64,000 nucleotides of DNA from Pantoea sp. Ap-967 (lineage in GTDB: Bacteria; Pseudomonadota; Gammaproteobacteria; Pseudomonadales; Pseudomonadaceae): assembly GCF_011752565.1 (NCBI RefSeq), contig NZ_VWXK01000020.1, forward strand, positions 49,661 through 113,660, read 5' to 3'. The position numbers and the translations under genes were made by a program. Below, in pieces: positions 45,636 through 53,791 of the stretch. Within the stretch, counting starts at the first letter, position 1. Each line of letters starts with the position of its first letter. The notes below the pieces were generated by a model that worked only from the letters and a program-made list of their open reading frames with translations, was not told the origin of the DNA and made no database searches.

Positions 45636-46271
45636 ATGATGCGCGCCATGCACATCTCCCCTGAAAACCCGATGCTTGCGGCCGTCGTTGACGATTTGGC
45701 CACCCATGGCTGGTCACAGCAGGCACTCTTTCTGCCTGCCGACCTGGTGCGCGCGTTGGCTGCCGAATGCCGGCGCCGGCATGCCGAAGGCGAACTCAAC
45801 CCGGCCGGCGTAGGGCGGGGGGATTCCCAGGAGGTGCGCGAAACCATTCGCGGCGACCAGATCCAGTGGATCGACCCTGGCCAGGCCGAGGCCTGCGACC
45901 AGTACCTGGCGGCCATGGACCAACTGCGCCAGGCCATCAACCAGGGCCTGTTCCTGGGCCTTGAAGACTTCGAATGCCATTTCGCCCTGTACCCGCCGGG
46001 GGCATTCTACCGCCGTCACCTGGACCGCTTCCGCGATGACGACCGGCGCATGGTGTCGGCGGTGTTCTACCTCAATGAAGGCTGGCAGCCGCAGGACGGC
46101 GGCCAGTTGCGCATGTTCCTGGCCGATGACGTGGCGCACGACGTGCAGCCGGTGGCCGGTTGCCTGGCGGTGTTCCTCTCTGGCGAGGTGCCGCACGAGG
46201 TCTTGCCAGCCATGCGTGAACGCCTGTCGTTGACTGGCTGGTTCCGGCGCCGTGGCAATGACCCGTTCTGA
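45636..46271 (+). CDS. 2-oxoglutarate/Fe(II) prolyl hydroxylase-like oxygenase
   Basis: 211 residues from 45636 (an ATG at 45648 is also possible). Iron ligands are HLD (His128, Asp130) and His187 in EVPHEVLP; Arg196 in RERLSLTGWF should bind 2-oxoglutarate. The sequence fits the EGLN/PPHD group, whose P. aeruginosa member hydroxylates a proline of elongation factor Tu (known for that group). By inference this enzyme modifies EF-Tu in an oxygen-dependent way. The DUF523 gene starts inside its last codons. Confidence 0.88.
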   Translation: MMRAMHISPENPMLAAVVDDLATHGWSQQALFLPADLVRALAAECRRRHAEGELNPAGVGRGDSQEVRETIRGDQIQWIDPGQAEACDQYLAAMDQLRQAINQGLFLGLEDFECHFALYPPGAFYRRHLDRFRDDDRRMVSAVFYLNEGWQPQDGGQLRMFLADDVAHDVQPVAGCLAVFLSGEVPHEVLPAMRERLSLTGWFRRRGNDPF

Positions 46272-46761
46272 TTTGCCCAAGGTGCTGGTGAGCGCCTGCC
46301 TGCTGGGCCAGCCGGTGCGCTATGACGGCCGGGCCAGCGGGCATCCTGACCTGCTGCAGCAGTGGCAGGCCGAGGGGCGCGTGGTGCCCTTGTGCCCCGA
46401 GGTGGCAGGTGGCTTGCCAACGCCGCGGCCGCCGGCGGAGATTCCCGGTGGGCAAGGGGGGCAGGTGCTGCAGGGGGAAGCCCAGGTGCTGACGATGGCT
46501 GGCGAGGACGTGAGCGCGGCCTTTCTGGCCGGTGCCCGGCAGGCCTTGGCGCTGGTGCGCCGGCACGGTATACGGGTGGCGGTGTTGAAAGCCGGCAGCC
46601 CGTCGTGTGGCAACCGGTTGACCTACGATGGCACGTTCAGCGGGGTGAAGGTGCCGGGGGAGGGCGTGACCACGGCCTTGTTGCGGCGCGAAGGGGTGCT
46701 GGTGTTCAGCGAGCTGGAGCTTGAAGAGGCCCGGGTGGCGTTGGCTGGGCTTTTGGGGTAG
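46252..46761 (+). CDS. DUF523 protein
   Basis: 169 residues. Starts with KVLVSACLLGQPVRYDG and has conserved cysteines at LCPEV and SPSCG, as in DUF523, a family of unknown function with a probable metal or cluster site. It overlaps the oxygenase gene by 20 bases, pointing to coupled translation. A REP pair lies right after its stop. Confidence 0.88.
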   Translation: MAMTRSDLPKVLVSACLLGQPVRYDGRASGHPDLLQQWQAEGRVVPLCPEVAGGLPTPRPPAEIPGGQGGQVLQGEAQVLTMAGEDVSAAFLAGARQALALVRRHGIRVAVLKAGSPSCGNRLTYDGTFSGVKVPGEGVTTALLRREGVLVFSELELEEARVALAGLLG

Positions 46762-46865
46762 GCCTGTGCCGGCCTCTTCGCGGGGCAAGCCCGCTCCTAC
46801 AAAGGCCCCAGGGCCATACGGGCCCTGTAGGAGCGGGCTTGCCCCGCGAAGAGGCCGGCACAGGC
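46762..46865. repeat. Long near-perfect REP inverted pair (family B)
   Basis: GCCTGTGCCGGCCTCTTCGC (from 46762) is matched by its exact inverse ending at 46865; the arms run about 40 bases each. It lies between convergent genes and should fold into a very stable cruciform or RNA hairpin, likely a shared 3' end. Confidence 0.93.
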
Positions 46866-46875
46866 TACAAAATGC

Positions 46876-47364
46876 CTACTGCCCAGCCGCAGTTTCCTGC
46901 ACGCCGGTGAACCACTTCTGCTCAAGCTCAGCCGTTCGCCCGCTGTCTTTCAAGCGCTGCAGGGCATTGTTCACGGCGCTCTCGAACGCCGGGTTATCCT
47001 TCTGGAACGGAATCACCAGCTTCTTCTCGCCAAAGGCCTGGCTCACGTCGAACGGCCCGTCACCCTTGGGCGCCGTGTTCGCTGGGGTGAGGGTAATGTC
47101 GTACTTGCCGCTTTCCACGCCAGGCAGCACCTCGGCCGCGGTGGTTTCGACGAATTCGGCGCGCAGGTCCAGCTCCCGCGCCAGTTCCTGGCCAAAGTCG
47201 ATCTCGAAACCCGTCAGGTGGTCGTTTTCCTTGAACGCATAGGGTGAATTGTCGGCCTGCACAGCGATGCGCAGTTCGCCCCGGTCGGCGATTTCGTCTA
47301 TCAGCTCGGCCTGAGCCAATGGCGTGATCAGTACTGTCAGCAGTACGCCTATGGTCGAACGCAT
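46876..47364 (-). CDS. Family 3 solute-binding protein lacking lobe II
   Basis: 162 residues with a signal peptide (MRSTIGVLLTVLITPLAQA). The first ~110 residues match the N-terminal lobe of amino-acid receptors (ELRIAVQADNSPYAF, GFEIDFGQELARELDL, GKYDITLTPAN). Then it jumps to the C-terminal helix region (KLVIPFQKDNPAFESAVNNA, LEQKWF). A normal receptor is about 240-260 residues, so roughly 80-90 residues of lobe II are absent with the frame intact. No transporter genes are adjacent. It could be a remodelled sensor or a decayed gene kept open by chance. Confidence 0.8.
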   Translation of the reverse strand: MRSTIGVLLTVLITPLAQAELIDEIADRGELRIAVQADNSPYAFKENDHLTGFEIDFGQELARELDLRAEFVETTAAEVLPGVESGKYDITLTPANTAPKGDGPFDVSQAFGEKKLVIPFQKDNPAFESAVNNALQRLKDSGRTAELEQKWFTGVQETAAGQ

Positions 47365-47590
47365 GAATGCCCCTTTTTTTACTTCAGCAGATGAGTCACT
47401 TTCGCCGCAACTTTCTTCCTCGTCGCGGTCGAGCGCAGCCTATGACCTTGAAGGCCCGGCTAGGTTTAACCCTAACTGAATTATTTATGTCGGGGGGCCA
47501 CAATTACTTCTGGCGTGGTTTTCAACTATGGTGAAGCAGCGCCGCCGTTCGTTTCACGGCTGCGTTTTCAATGAATGACAGGAGAAGTGA
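47365..47590. promoter_or_regulatory. Divergent promoter region, binding protein / DUF4399
   Basis: 226 bases between divergent genes with an AT-richer centre (47460-47500, TTTAACCCTAACTGAATTATTTATG). Promoters for both genes are expected here; I see no convincing -35/-10 pair. CAGGAGAAG precedes the DUF4399 start. Confidence 0.5.
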
Positions 47591-48067
47591 ATGAACAGCC
47601 TATTTTCGCGTGCTGCCGTTGCCGGTCTGCTGATGGGGGCCTCGGTGTTCGCCAGCGCTGCGGATGCGCTGAAGAGCCAGGAGCCGCCCAAGGATGCCAA
47701 GGTCTTCATCGTTTCCCCCGCCGACGGCGCCACGGTCGACAAGACCTTCACCGTCAAGTTCGGCATCGAGGGCATGGCGCTCAAGCCAGCGGGTGACCAA
47801 ACCCCGCACACGGGCCACCACCACCTGCTGGTGGATGTGGACAAAGCACCGGTGGCCGACATGCCACTGCCTACCAGCCTGATGCCCGAAGCCGGCACCG
47901 CGTTGCCTGCCGGGCCGCAAGTGCTGCACTTTGGCAAGGCGCAAACCGAAACCAGCATCACCCTGACCCCGGGCAAGCACACCCTGCAGTTGGTGCTGGG
48001 TGACCAGTACCACGTGCCGTTCAAGCCGTCCGTCGAGTCGAAGAAGATCACCGTTACCGTCAAGTAA
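47591..48067 (+). CDS. DUF4399 periplasmic protein
   Basis: 158 residues: signal peptide to about residue 24, then a beta-rich domain with FIVSPADGATVDKTF, a His cluster HTGHHHLLVD (about residues 76-85) and the end FKPSVESKKITVTVK. DUF4399 is of unknown function; the His cluster could bind a metal. GGAGAAG lies 6 bases before the start. Confidence 0.87.
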   Translation: MNSLFSRAAVAGLLMGASVFASAADALKSQEPPKDAKVFIVSPADGATVDKTFTVKFGIEGMALKPAGDQTPHTGHHHLLVDVDKAPVADMPLPTSLMPEAGTALPAGPQVLHFGKAQTETSITLTPGKHTLQLVLGDQYHVPFKPSVESKKITVTVK

Positions 48068-48091
48068 CGCAACCCGAGCCCCTACGCCACA

Positions 48092-48123
48092 CCCCGGTAG
48101 GAGCGAGCAAAGCTCGCGATGCG
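48092..48123 (+). repeat. Single REP element (family A)
   Basis: GGTAGGAGCGAGCAAAGCTC with GCGAT, between convergent DUF4399 and serA genes. Confidence 0.85.
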
Positions 48124-48150
48124 CCGCAAGCGGCGCGCAATCTACCCGGC

Positions 48151-48180
48151 AAAAAAAAGGGAGGCCACCTGGGCCTCCCT
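48151..48180 (-). terminator. Intrinsic terminator of serA
   Basis: GGGAGGCC (48159-48166) pairs with GGCCTCCC (48172-48179); read on the minus strand it is followed by eight T residues (complement of 48151-48158). It also lies after the plus-strand DUF4399 gene, where only TTTCTC follows, so it may work weakly in that direction. Confidence 0.88.
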
Positions 48181-48200
48181 TTCTCATGCAGCCATCACGC

Positions 48201-49430
48201 TCAGAACAGTACGCGCGAGCGGATGGTGCCCTTGACCTGTTGCAGCTTCTCTTGCGCCAGGTCCGAGTACTCGGCGTCGACGTCGATCACCACGTAACCG
48301 ACTTTCTCGTTGGTCTGCAGGAACTGACCGGAGATGTTGATGCCGTTTTCGGCGAAGACCTTGTTGATCTCGCTGAGCACGCCCGGGATGTTTTCGTGGA
48401 TGTGCAGCAGGCGGTGCTTGCCCGGGTGAGCCGGCAGGGCCACTTCCGGGAAGTTGACCGACGATACGGAAGTACCGTTGTCGCTGTACTTGACCAGTTT
48501 CTCGGCCACTTCCAGGCCGATGTTGGCCTGGGCTTCGGCGGTGGAACCACCGATGTGCGGGGTCAGGATCACGTTGTCCAGGCCACGCAGCGGGCTTTCG
48601 AACTCTTCGTCGTTGGAGCGCGGCTCTACCGGGAACACGTCGATGGCGGCGCCGATCAGGTGCTTGTCCTTGATCGCGGCGGCCAGGTGGTCCAGCTCGA
48701 CCACGGTGCCACGGGCGGCGTTGATCAGGATCGAGCCCTTCTTCATGGCACGGATTTCCTTCTCGCCGATCATCCACTGGGTGGACGGCAGCTCAGGCAC
48801 GTGCAGCGAAACGATGTCGGCCAGGCCCAGCAGTTCGTTCAGGCTGGTGACCTGCACGGCGTTGCCCAGTGGCAGCTTGGTCAGTGGGTCGAAGAAGTAC
48901 ACCTGCATGCCCAGGTTTTCCGCCAGGACCGACAGTTGGGTACCGATCGAGCCGTAGCCGACGATGCCCAGCTTCTTGCCACGGATCTCGAACGAGTTGG
49001 CCGCGCTCTTGATCCAACCACCACGGTGGCAGGAGGCGTTTTTCTCAGGGATGCCGCGCAGCAGCAGGATGGCCTCGGCCAGCACCAGCTCGGCCACCGA
49101 ACGGGTGTTGGAGTACGGGGCGTTGAATACGGCGATGCCACGCTCGCGGGCCGCAGCCAGGTCGACCTGGTTGGTGCCGATGCAGAAGCAGCCGACGGCG
49201 ACCAGTTTCTTGGCGCAGTCGAAGATTTCTTCGGTCAGTTGGGTGCGCGAGCGAATACCGATGAAGTGGGCATCGGCGATCTTTTCCTTCAGCTCGGCTT
49301 CAGGCAAGGAACCCGTGAGGTATTCGATGTTGGTGTAGCCGGCAGCCTTGAGGGTATCGACTGCGTTCTGGTGCACACCTTCAAGAAGAAGGAACCGGAT
49401 CTTGCTCTTGTCGAGAGAAGTCTTGCTCAT
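48201..49430 (-). CDS. serA: D-3-phosphoglycerate dehydrogenase
   Basis: 409 residues, E. coli-type SerA: catalytic and NAD domains (GIVGYGSIGTQ dinucleotide loop about residue 158; ILTPHIGGSTAEAQ with the active-site His) and a C-terminal ACT domain (LLHIHENIPGVLSEINKVF) for serine feedback. It oxidises 3-phosphoglycerate, the first step to serine, and in such enzymes also reduces 2-oxoglutarate to D-2-hydroxyglutarate. It is divergent from the D-2-hydroxyglutarate dehydrogenase gene, which removes that by-product. Confidence 0.96.
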   Translation of the reverse strand: MSKTSLDKSKIRFLLLEGVHQNAVDTLKAAGYTNIEYLTGSLPEAELKEKIADAHFIGIRSRTQLTEEIFDCAKKLVAVGCFCIGTNQVDLAAARERGIAVFNAPYSNTRSVAELVLAEAILLLRGIPEKNASCHRGGWIKSAANSFEIRGKKLGIVGYGSIGTQLSVLAENLGMQVYFFDPLTKLPLGNAVQVTSLNELLGLADIVSLHVPELPSTQWMIGEKEIRAMKKGSILINAARGTVVELDHLAAAIKDKHLIGAAIDVFPVEPRSNDEEFESPLRGLDNVILTPHIGGSTAEAQANIGLEVAEKLVKYSDNGTSVSSVNFPEVALPAHPGKHRLLHIHENIPGVLSEINKVFAENGINISGQFLQTNEKVGYVVIDVDAEYSDLAQEKLQQVKGTIRSRVLF

Positions 49431-49602
49431 CTGCGTAAACCTGTATCCCGGAGAAAAAAATGGCGAGGAGTGATGCCAGGCGCCAGGGCAGCCTTAGCAT
49501 GAACAGCGGGAGGGCTATGCTAGCATACGCGACACAATCTGAGCTTATCCCGACAGGTGAAGAGTGCTCAGGGTGACTATGAATAAGTCGAGAGTTCCAG
49601 CG

Positions 49603-51000
49603 ATGACCCACCCCGCGGTAATTGATGAGCTGATGACCCTTGTCGACCCTGGCAAGGTCCTGACCGACCCGGCTTCGCTGGAGGCCTATGGCAAGGACTG
49701 GACCAAGCATTATCCACCCGCGCCCACGGCTATCGTGCTGCCCAAGACCATCGAACAGGTGCAGGCCATCGTCCACTGGGCCAACCGGCACAAGGTGGCG
49801 CTGGTGCCGTCGGGTGGCCGCACTGGGCTCTCTGCGGGCGCCGTGGCAGCCAACGGCGAGGTGGTGGTGGCCTTCGACCACATGAACCGGATTCTCGACT
49901 TCAATGGGTTCGACCGCACCGTGGTTTGCCAGCCAGGGGTCATCACCCGCCAGTTGCAGGCCTTTGCCGAAGAGCAGGGCCTGTATTACCCGGTGGATTT
50001 CGCCTCCAGCGGCTCCAGCCAGATTGGCGGCAACATCGGCACCAATGCCGGCGGCATCAAGGTGATTCGCTACGGCATGACCCGCAACTGGGTGGCCGGC
50101 CTGAAGGTGGTCACCGGCAAGGGCGAGTTGCTGGAGCTGAACAAGGGCCTGATCAAGAACGCCACCGGCTATGACCTGCGCCAGTTGTTCATCGGCGCCG
50201 AGGGCACCCTGGGCTTCGTGGTCGAGGCCACCATGCGCCTGGACCGCGCCCCGCGCAACCTCACCGCCATGGTGCTGGGCACGCCGGACTTCGACTCGAT
50301 CATGCCGGTGCTGCACGCCTTCCAGGGCAAGCTCGACCTCACGGCATTCGAATTCTTTTCCGACAAGGGCCTGGCCAAGATCATGGCCCGTGGCGATGTC
50401 CCGGCGCCGTTCGATACCGCTTGCCCGTTCTATGCCCTGCTGGAGTTCGAAGCCAGCACCGAGGCGGTGGCCGAGCAGGCCCTGGCTACCTTCGAGCAGT
50501 GCGTGGAACAGGGCTGGGTGCTGGACGGGGTGATGAGCCAGAGCGAAACCCAGCTGAAGAACCTGTGGAAGCTGCGCGAATATTTGTCTGAAACCATTTC
50601 CCACTGGACCCCGTACAAGAACGACATTTCCGTCACGGTTGCCAAGGTGCCGGCGTTCCTGCGCGACATCGATGCCATCGTCAGCGAGCACTACCCTGAC
50701 TACGAGGTGGTCTGGTACGGCCATATCGGTGACGGCAACCTGCACCTGAACATCCTCAAGCCCGAACACATGAGCAAGGATGCGTTCTTCGCCTCGTGCG
50801 CCAAGGTCAATAAATGGGTGTTCGAGATCGTCGAGCGCTACAACGGCTCGATCTCCGCCGAGCACGGCGTGGGCATGACCAAGCGTGACTACCTGGGCTA
50901 CAGCCGCTCGCCGGATGAAATTGCCTGCATGAAGGCGATCAAGGCCGTATTCGACCCTAACGGCATCATGAATCCGGGTAAGATCTTCGCTCCTGAATAA
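49603..51000 (+). CDS. D-2-hydroxyglutarate dehydrogenase (FAD-linked)
   Basis: 465 residues from ATG 49603; ATG 49579 and GTG 49564 (with AGGTGAAG upstream) are alternatives. FAD-binding PCMH domain with VPSGGRTGLSAGAVA (about residue 70), and C-terminal FAD-linked oxidase domain with the metal-site segment GHIGDGNLHLNI and NPGKIF. The divergent pairing with serA matches the characterised pseudomonad enzyme that oxidises D-2-hydroxyglutarate and passes electrons to the respiratory chain. Glycolate oxidase-like activity is the main alternative. Confidence 0.9.
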   Translation: MTHPAVIDELMTLVDPGKVLTDPASLEAYGKDWTKHYPPAPTAIVLPKTIEQVQAIVHWANRHKVALVPSGGRTGLSAGAVAANGEVVVAFDHMNRILDFNGFDRTVVCQPGVITRQLQAFAEEQGLYYPVDFASSGSSQIGGNIGTNAGGIKVIRYGMTRNWVAGLKVVTGKGELLELNKGLIKNATGYDLRQLFIGAEGTLGFVVEATMRLDRAPRNLTAMVLGTPDFDSIMPVLHAFQGKLDLTAFEFFSDKGLAKIMARGDVPAPFDTACPFYALLEFEASTEAVAEQALATFEQCVEQGWVLDGVMSQSETQLKNLWKLREYLSETISHWTPYKNDISVTVAKVPAFLRDIDAIVSEHYPDYEVVWYGHIGDGNLHLNILKPEHMSKDAFFASCAKVNKWVFEIVERYNGSISAEHGVGMTKRDYLGYSRSPDEIACMKAIKAVFDPNGIMNPGKIFAPE

Positions 51001-51025
51001 AAAGCAGTATCCAGAGGAGTCGGCC

Positions 51026-51691
51026 ATGAGTTACCAGCACCAGTACGTAGACGGCACCCGCATCCACTTCCCGCTGGGCAAGGTGGTATGCATCGGCCGC
51101 AACTATGCCGAGCATGCCAAGGAACTGGACAACCCCATTCCCAGCGAGCCGCTGCTGTTCATCAAGCCGGGCAGTTGCGTGGTGCCGCTGGAAGGTGGCT
51201 TCAAGATCCCGACCGACCGTGGTTCGGTGCATTACGAGGCCGAGATCGCCGTGCTGCTGGGCAAGCCGCTGTCGGCCAATGCGTCCGAGGAAGAAGTGCT
51301 CGATGCCATCTCCGGCTACGCCCCGGCGCTGGACCTGACCCTGCGTGACGTGCAGGCCAAACTCAAGGAAAAAGGCCTGCCGTGGGAGCTGTGCAAGAGC
51401 TTCGACGGTGCCTGCGTGCTACCGCCGTTCGTGTCTGCAGCTTCCTTCGAGGACGTGACCGACATTCCGGTGCGCCTGACCATCAATGGTGAAGTGCGCC
51501 AGGATGGCAACAGCAAGATGATGCTCAACCCGATCGTGCCGATCATCCAGCACATGGCGGCGCAGTTCTCGCTGCAGGCCGGTGATGTGATCCTCACCGG
51601 CACCCCGGCCGGGGTTGGGCCGTTCAATGTGGGTGATGAGCTGGTGCTGGAATTGCCGGGCGTGTGCAGGTTCGAGAGCCGGGTGCTCTGA
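51026..51691 (+). CDS. Fumarylacetoacetate hydrolase-family protein
   Basis: 221 residues, the size of YcgM/FAHD1-type acylpyruvase or oxaloacetate decarboxylase. Start GKVVCIGRNYAEHAKELDNP and metal ligands in HYEAEIAVLLG (Glu pair) fit. Substrate probably an acylpyruvate or oxaloacetate. GAGGAG lies 7 bases before the ATG. It follows the dehydrogenase by 25 bases, likely one operon. Confidence 0.92.
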   Translation: MSYQHQYVDGTRIHFPLGKVVCIGRNYAEHAKELDNPIPSEPLLFIKPGSCVVPLEGGFKIPTDRGSVHYEAEIAVLLGKPLSANASEEEVLDAISGYAPALDLTLRDVQAKLKEKGLPWELCKSFDGACVLPPFVSAASFEDVTDIPVRLTINGEVRQDGNSKMMLNPIVPIIQHMAAQFSLQAGDVILTGTPAGVGPFNVGDELVLELPGVCRFESRVL

Positions 51692-51695
51692 GCAG

Positions 51696-51757
51696 AAACC
51701 GCGTCGCCTGTTTCGCGGGCTTGCCCGCGAAGCAGGCGCCGCGGTTTACCGTTTTTT
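51696..51757 (+). terminator. Long hairpin with T-run after FAH gene
   Basis: AAACCGCG.CGCCTG..TTCGCGGGC pairs with GCCCGCGAA.CAGGCG.CGCGGTTT (51696-51747), a stem of over 20 bases with small mismatches, followed by ACCGTTTTTTC. It should act as a terminator between the FAH gene and the next gene. Confidence 0.75.
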
Positions 51758-51812
51758 CACACCCCATCCGGATAATGCGCGGATCTTTGCCCCGCTCCCC
51801 CAGGACCCTTCG

Positions 51813-52727
51813 ATGCCATCGACCGCCGTCTCCAACAAGCGCCGCTTCTATCTGCGCAGGCCTTTCGTGCTGGCCGTTGTCGCCATCATCGGCTATGGCG
51901 TGGCCGCCGCCATGCACTGGGATGACCGCGGCCTGCTGTGGGTCAAGGAGCGCTTCGAAAGCAGCGCCGAACGCAGCGAAAGCGTATGGCTACCGGACTA
52001 CCAGGCCGATATCGACGCCAAGGTGCTGCCGGGCATGGAGGAGGACGAAGCCTCCGACATCGCCTACAGCCCAAGCACCCGCACGCTGTTCGCGGTGATG
52101 GGCAAGCATCCGTTCCTGGTGGAACTGAGCCTCGACGGTGACGTGCTGCGCAAGATTCCGCTGGTGGGCTGGAGCAACCCCGAAGGCGTTGCCGTGCTGG
52201 AAGACGGTTACCTGGCGATCACCGACGAGCGCCTGCACGACCTGACCCTGGTCAAGGTCGATGCCCGGACCACTTCGCTGAACCACGCCGATTTCCTGAG
52301 CTACGACCTGGGCGAGTCGGTGAAAAGCAACAAAGGCTTCGAAGGCGTAGCCTGGGACCCAATGCGCCAGCGCCTGGTAATCGGCGAGGAGCGCCCGCCA
52401 AAACTCTATACCTGGCGCACCGACGGGCGTAGCCCGCTCAACGGCAGCAAGCAATTGCTGGAAAACGACGAGCTGGACCTGCGCAACCTGTCCGCCCTGA
52501 GCGTGGACCCGCGCACCGGCCACTTGCTGGCGCTGTCGGCCGATTCCAACATGCTGCTGGAGCTCGACGAGCAAGGCCAGCAGGCCAGCTTCATGACCTT
52601 GCTGGGCGGTTTCAATGGCCTCAAGCACACCATCCCACGGGCCGAAGGGGTGAGCATGGACGAGCACGGCAACCTGTACATGGTCAGCGAGCCTAACCTG
52701 TTCTATCGCTTCAAGAAAAAACCCTGA
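51813..52727 (+). CDS. SdiA-regulated domain protein (copy 1)
   Basis: 304 residues from the ATG at 51813. N-terminal membrane helix (about 17-36) then a beta-propeller-like domain with repeated DxxTGHLLALS and SNPEGVAVLEDGYLAITDER segments, as in the SdiA-regulated family (E. coli YjiK-like). Expected in the periplasm, tethered to the inner membrane. Function unknown; calcium-dependent phytase-like folds are related. A paralogue follows at once. Confidence 0.85.
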   Translation: MPSTAVSNKRRFYLRRPFVLAVVAIIGYGVAAAMHWDDRGLLWVKERFESSAERSESVWLPDYQADIDAKVLPGMEEDEASDIAYSPSTRTLFAVMGKHPFLVELSLDGDVLRKIPLVGWSNPEGVAVLEDGYLAITDERLHDLTLVKVDARTTSLNHADFLSYDLGESVKSNKGFEGVAWDPMRQRLVIGEERPPKLYTWRTDGRSPLNGSKQLLENDELDLRNLSALSVDPRTGHLLALSADSNMLLELDEQGQQASFMTLLGGFNGLKHTIPRAEGVSMDEHGNLYMVSEPNLFYRFKKKP

Positions 52728-52807
52728 AGATGAAGGCTTTTCCGGCATTAAGCCAGGCTTCAGCCAGGCATGGTTAGCTTCGCCACCCTTGTGTCGAGTT
52801 TGCTGCC

Positions 52808-53704
52808 ATGCGCCGTTTCCTGCTGTTTCTGGTATTGCCTGCCCTGATCGTGCTGGGTGTTCTTGGTGGGCAAGAGTTCCGCCTGTTCGAGCGCGGTTGG
52901 TTCAACCTCAAGGCCTGGTGGCAGCCGGCCGAGCAGGGCATCGGCCTGGACCGCTACCGGGTGACGGTGGAGGCACTGCCGGTGCAGGGGCTGGACGACG
53001 ACCTGTCGGCGCTGACCTACGACCCCGACCGCAAGACCCTGTTCACCGTGACCAACGCCCGCGCTGAGCTGATCGAGCTGTCACTGGACGGGCGCATCCT
53101 GCGCCGGGTGCCGCTGACCGGCTTTGGCGACCCGGAAGCGGTGGAGTACGTGGGCCCCAACAGTTACGTGATTACCGACGAGCGCGAGCAGCGGCTGATT
53201 CGTGTGCGCCTGGAAGACGACACGGCGTTTCTCGATGCCGGCGATGCCGAGCAACTGACCCTGGGCATCGGCCGCAATGGCAACAAGGGCTTCGAGGGCC
53301 TGGCCTACGATTCGGCGGGCAAACGCCTGTTCGTGGCCAAGGAGCGCGACCCGATGCTGATCTACGAGGTGCGCGGCTTCCCCCACGACAACCCTGGGCA
53401 ACCCTATGCCGTGCACGTGCTGCAGGACCGCAAGCGCGATGCTCGGCTGTTCGTGCGCGACCTGTCGAGCCTGCAGTTCGATGAGCGTACCGGGCACTTG
53501 CTGGCGTTGTCGGATGAGTCGCGGCTGGTGGTGGAGCTGGATGTGGAGGGCAAGCCGCTGAGCACCTTGTCGCTGCGCAAGGGGTATCAGGGGTTGAAGG
53601 CAACGGTGCCGCAGGCGGAGGGGATTGCGATGGATGAAGCAGGGACGCTTTATCTGGTCAGTGAGCCGAATCTGTTCTATGTGTTCAAGCGGGCTTTGGA
53701 TTGA
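52808..53704 (+). CDS. SdiA-regulated domain protein (copy 2)
   Basis: 298 residues with an N-terminal hydrophobic anchor (FLLFLVLPALIVLGVLGG). It shares with copy 1 the motifs ALTYDPDRKTLFTVTN, GDPEAVEYVGPNSYVITDER, NKGFEGLAYD and LYLVSEPNLFYVFK. Tandem duplication 80 bases apart. Role unknown. Confidence 0.86.
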   Translation: MRRFLLFLVLPALIVLGVLGGQEFRLFERGWFNLKAWWQPAEQGIGLDRYRVTVEALPVQGLDDDLSALTYDPDRKTLFTVTNARAELIELSLDGRILRRVPLTGFGDPEAVEYVGPNSYVITDEREQRLIRVRLEDDTAFLDAGDAEQLTLGIGRNGNKGFEGLAYDSAGKRLFVAKERDPMLIYEVRGFPHDNPGQPYAVHVLQDRKRDARLFVRDLSSLQFDERTGHLLALSDESRLVVELDVEGKPLSTLSLRKGYQGLKATVPQAEGIAMDEAGTLYLVSEPNLFYVFKRALD

Positions 53705-53716
53705 GTGCTGCAGGCC

Positions 53717-53784
53717 CATTCGCGGGGCAAGCCCGCTCCTACAGGCGACCGGTGTCTACCTTGTAGGAGCGGGCTTGCCCCGCG
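53717..53784. repeat. REP-type inverted pair (family B)
   Basis: TTCGCGGGGCAAGCCCGCTC (from 53719) followed by the forward copy (53763-53784), between convergent copy 2 and rpiA. Confidence 0.9.
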
Positions 53785-53791
53785 CAGCAGG

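Noticed and set aside
48000..49502. 500-residue open frame opposite serA
   Set aside because: Overlaps DUF4399 end, a REP copy and the serA terminator; not a gene.
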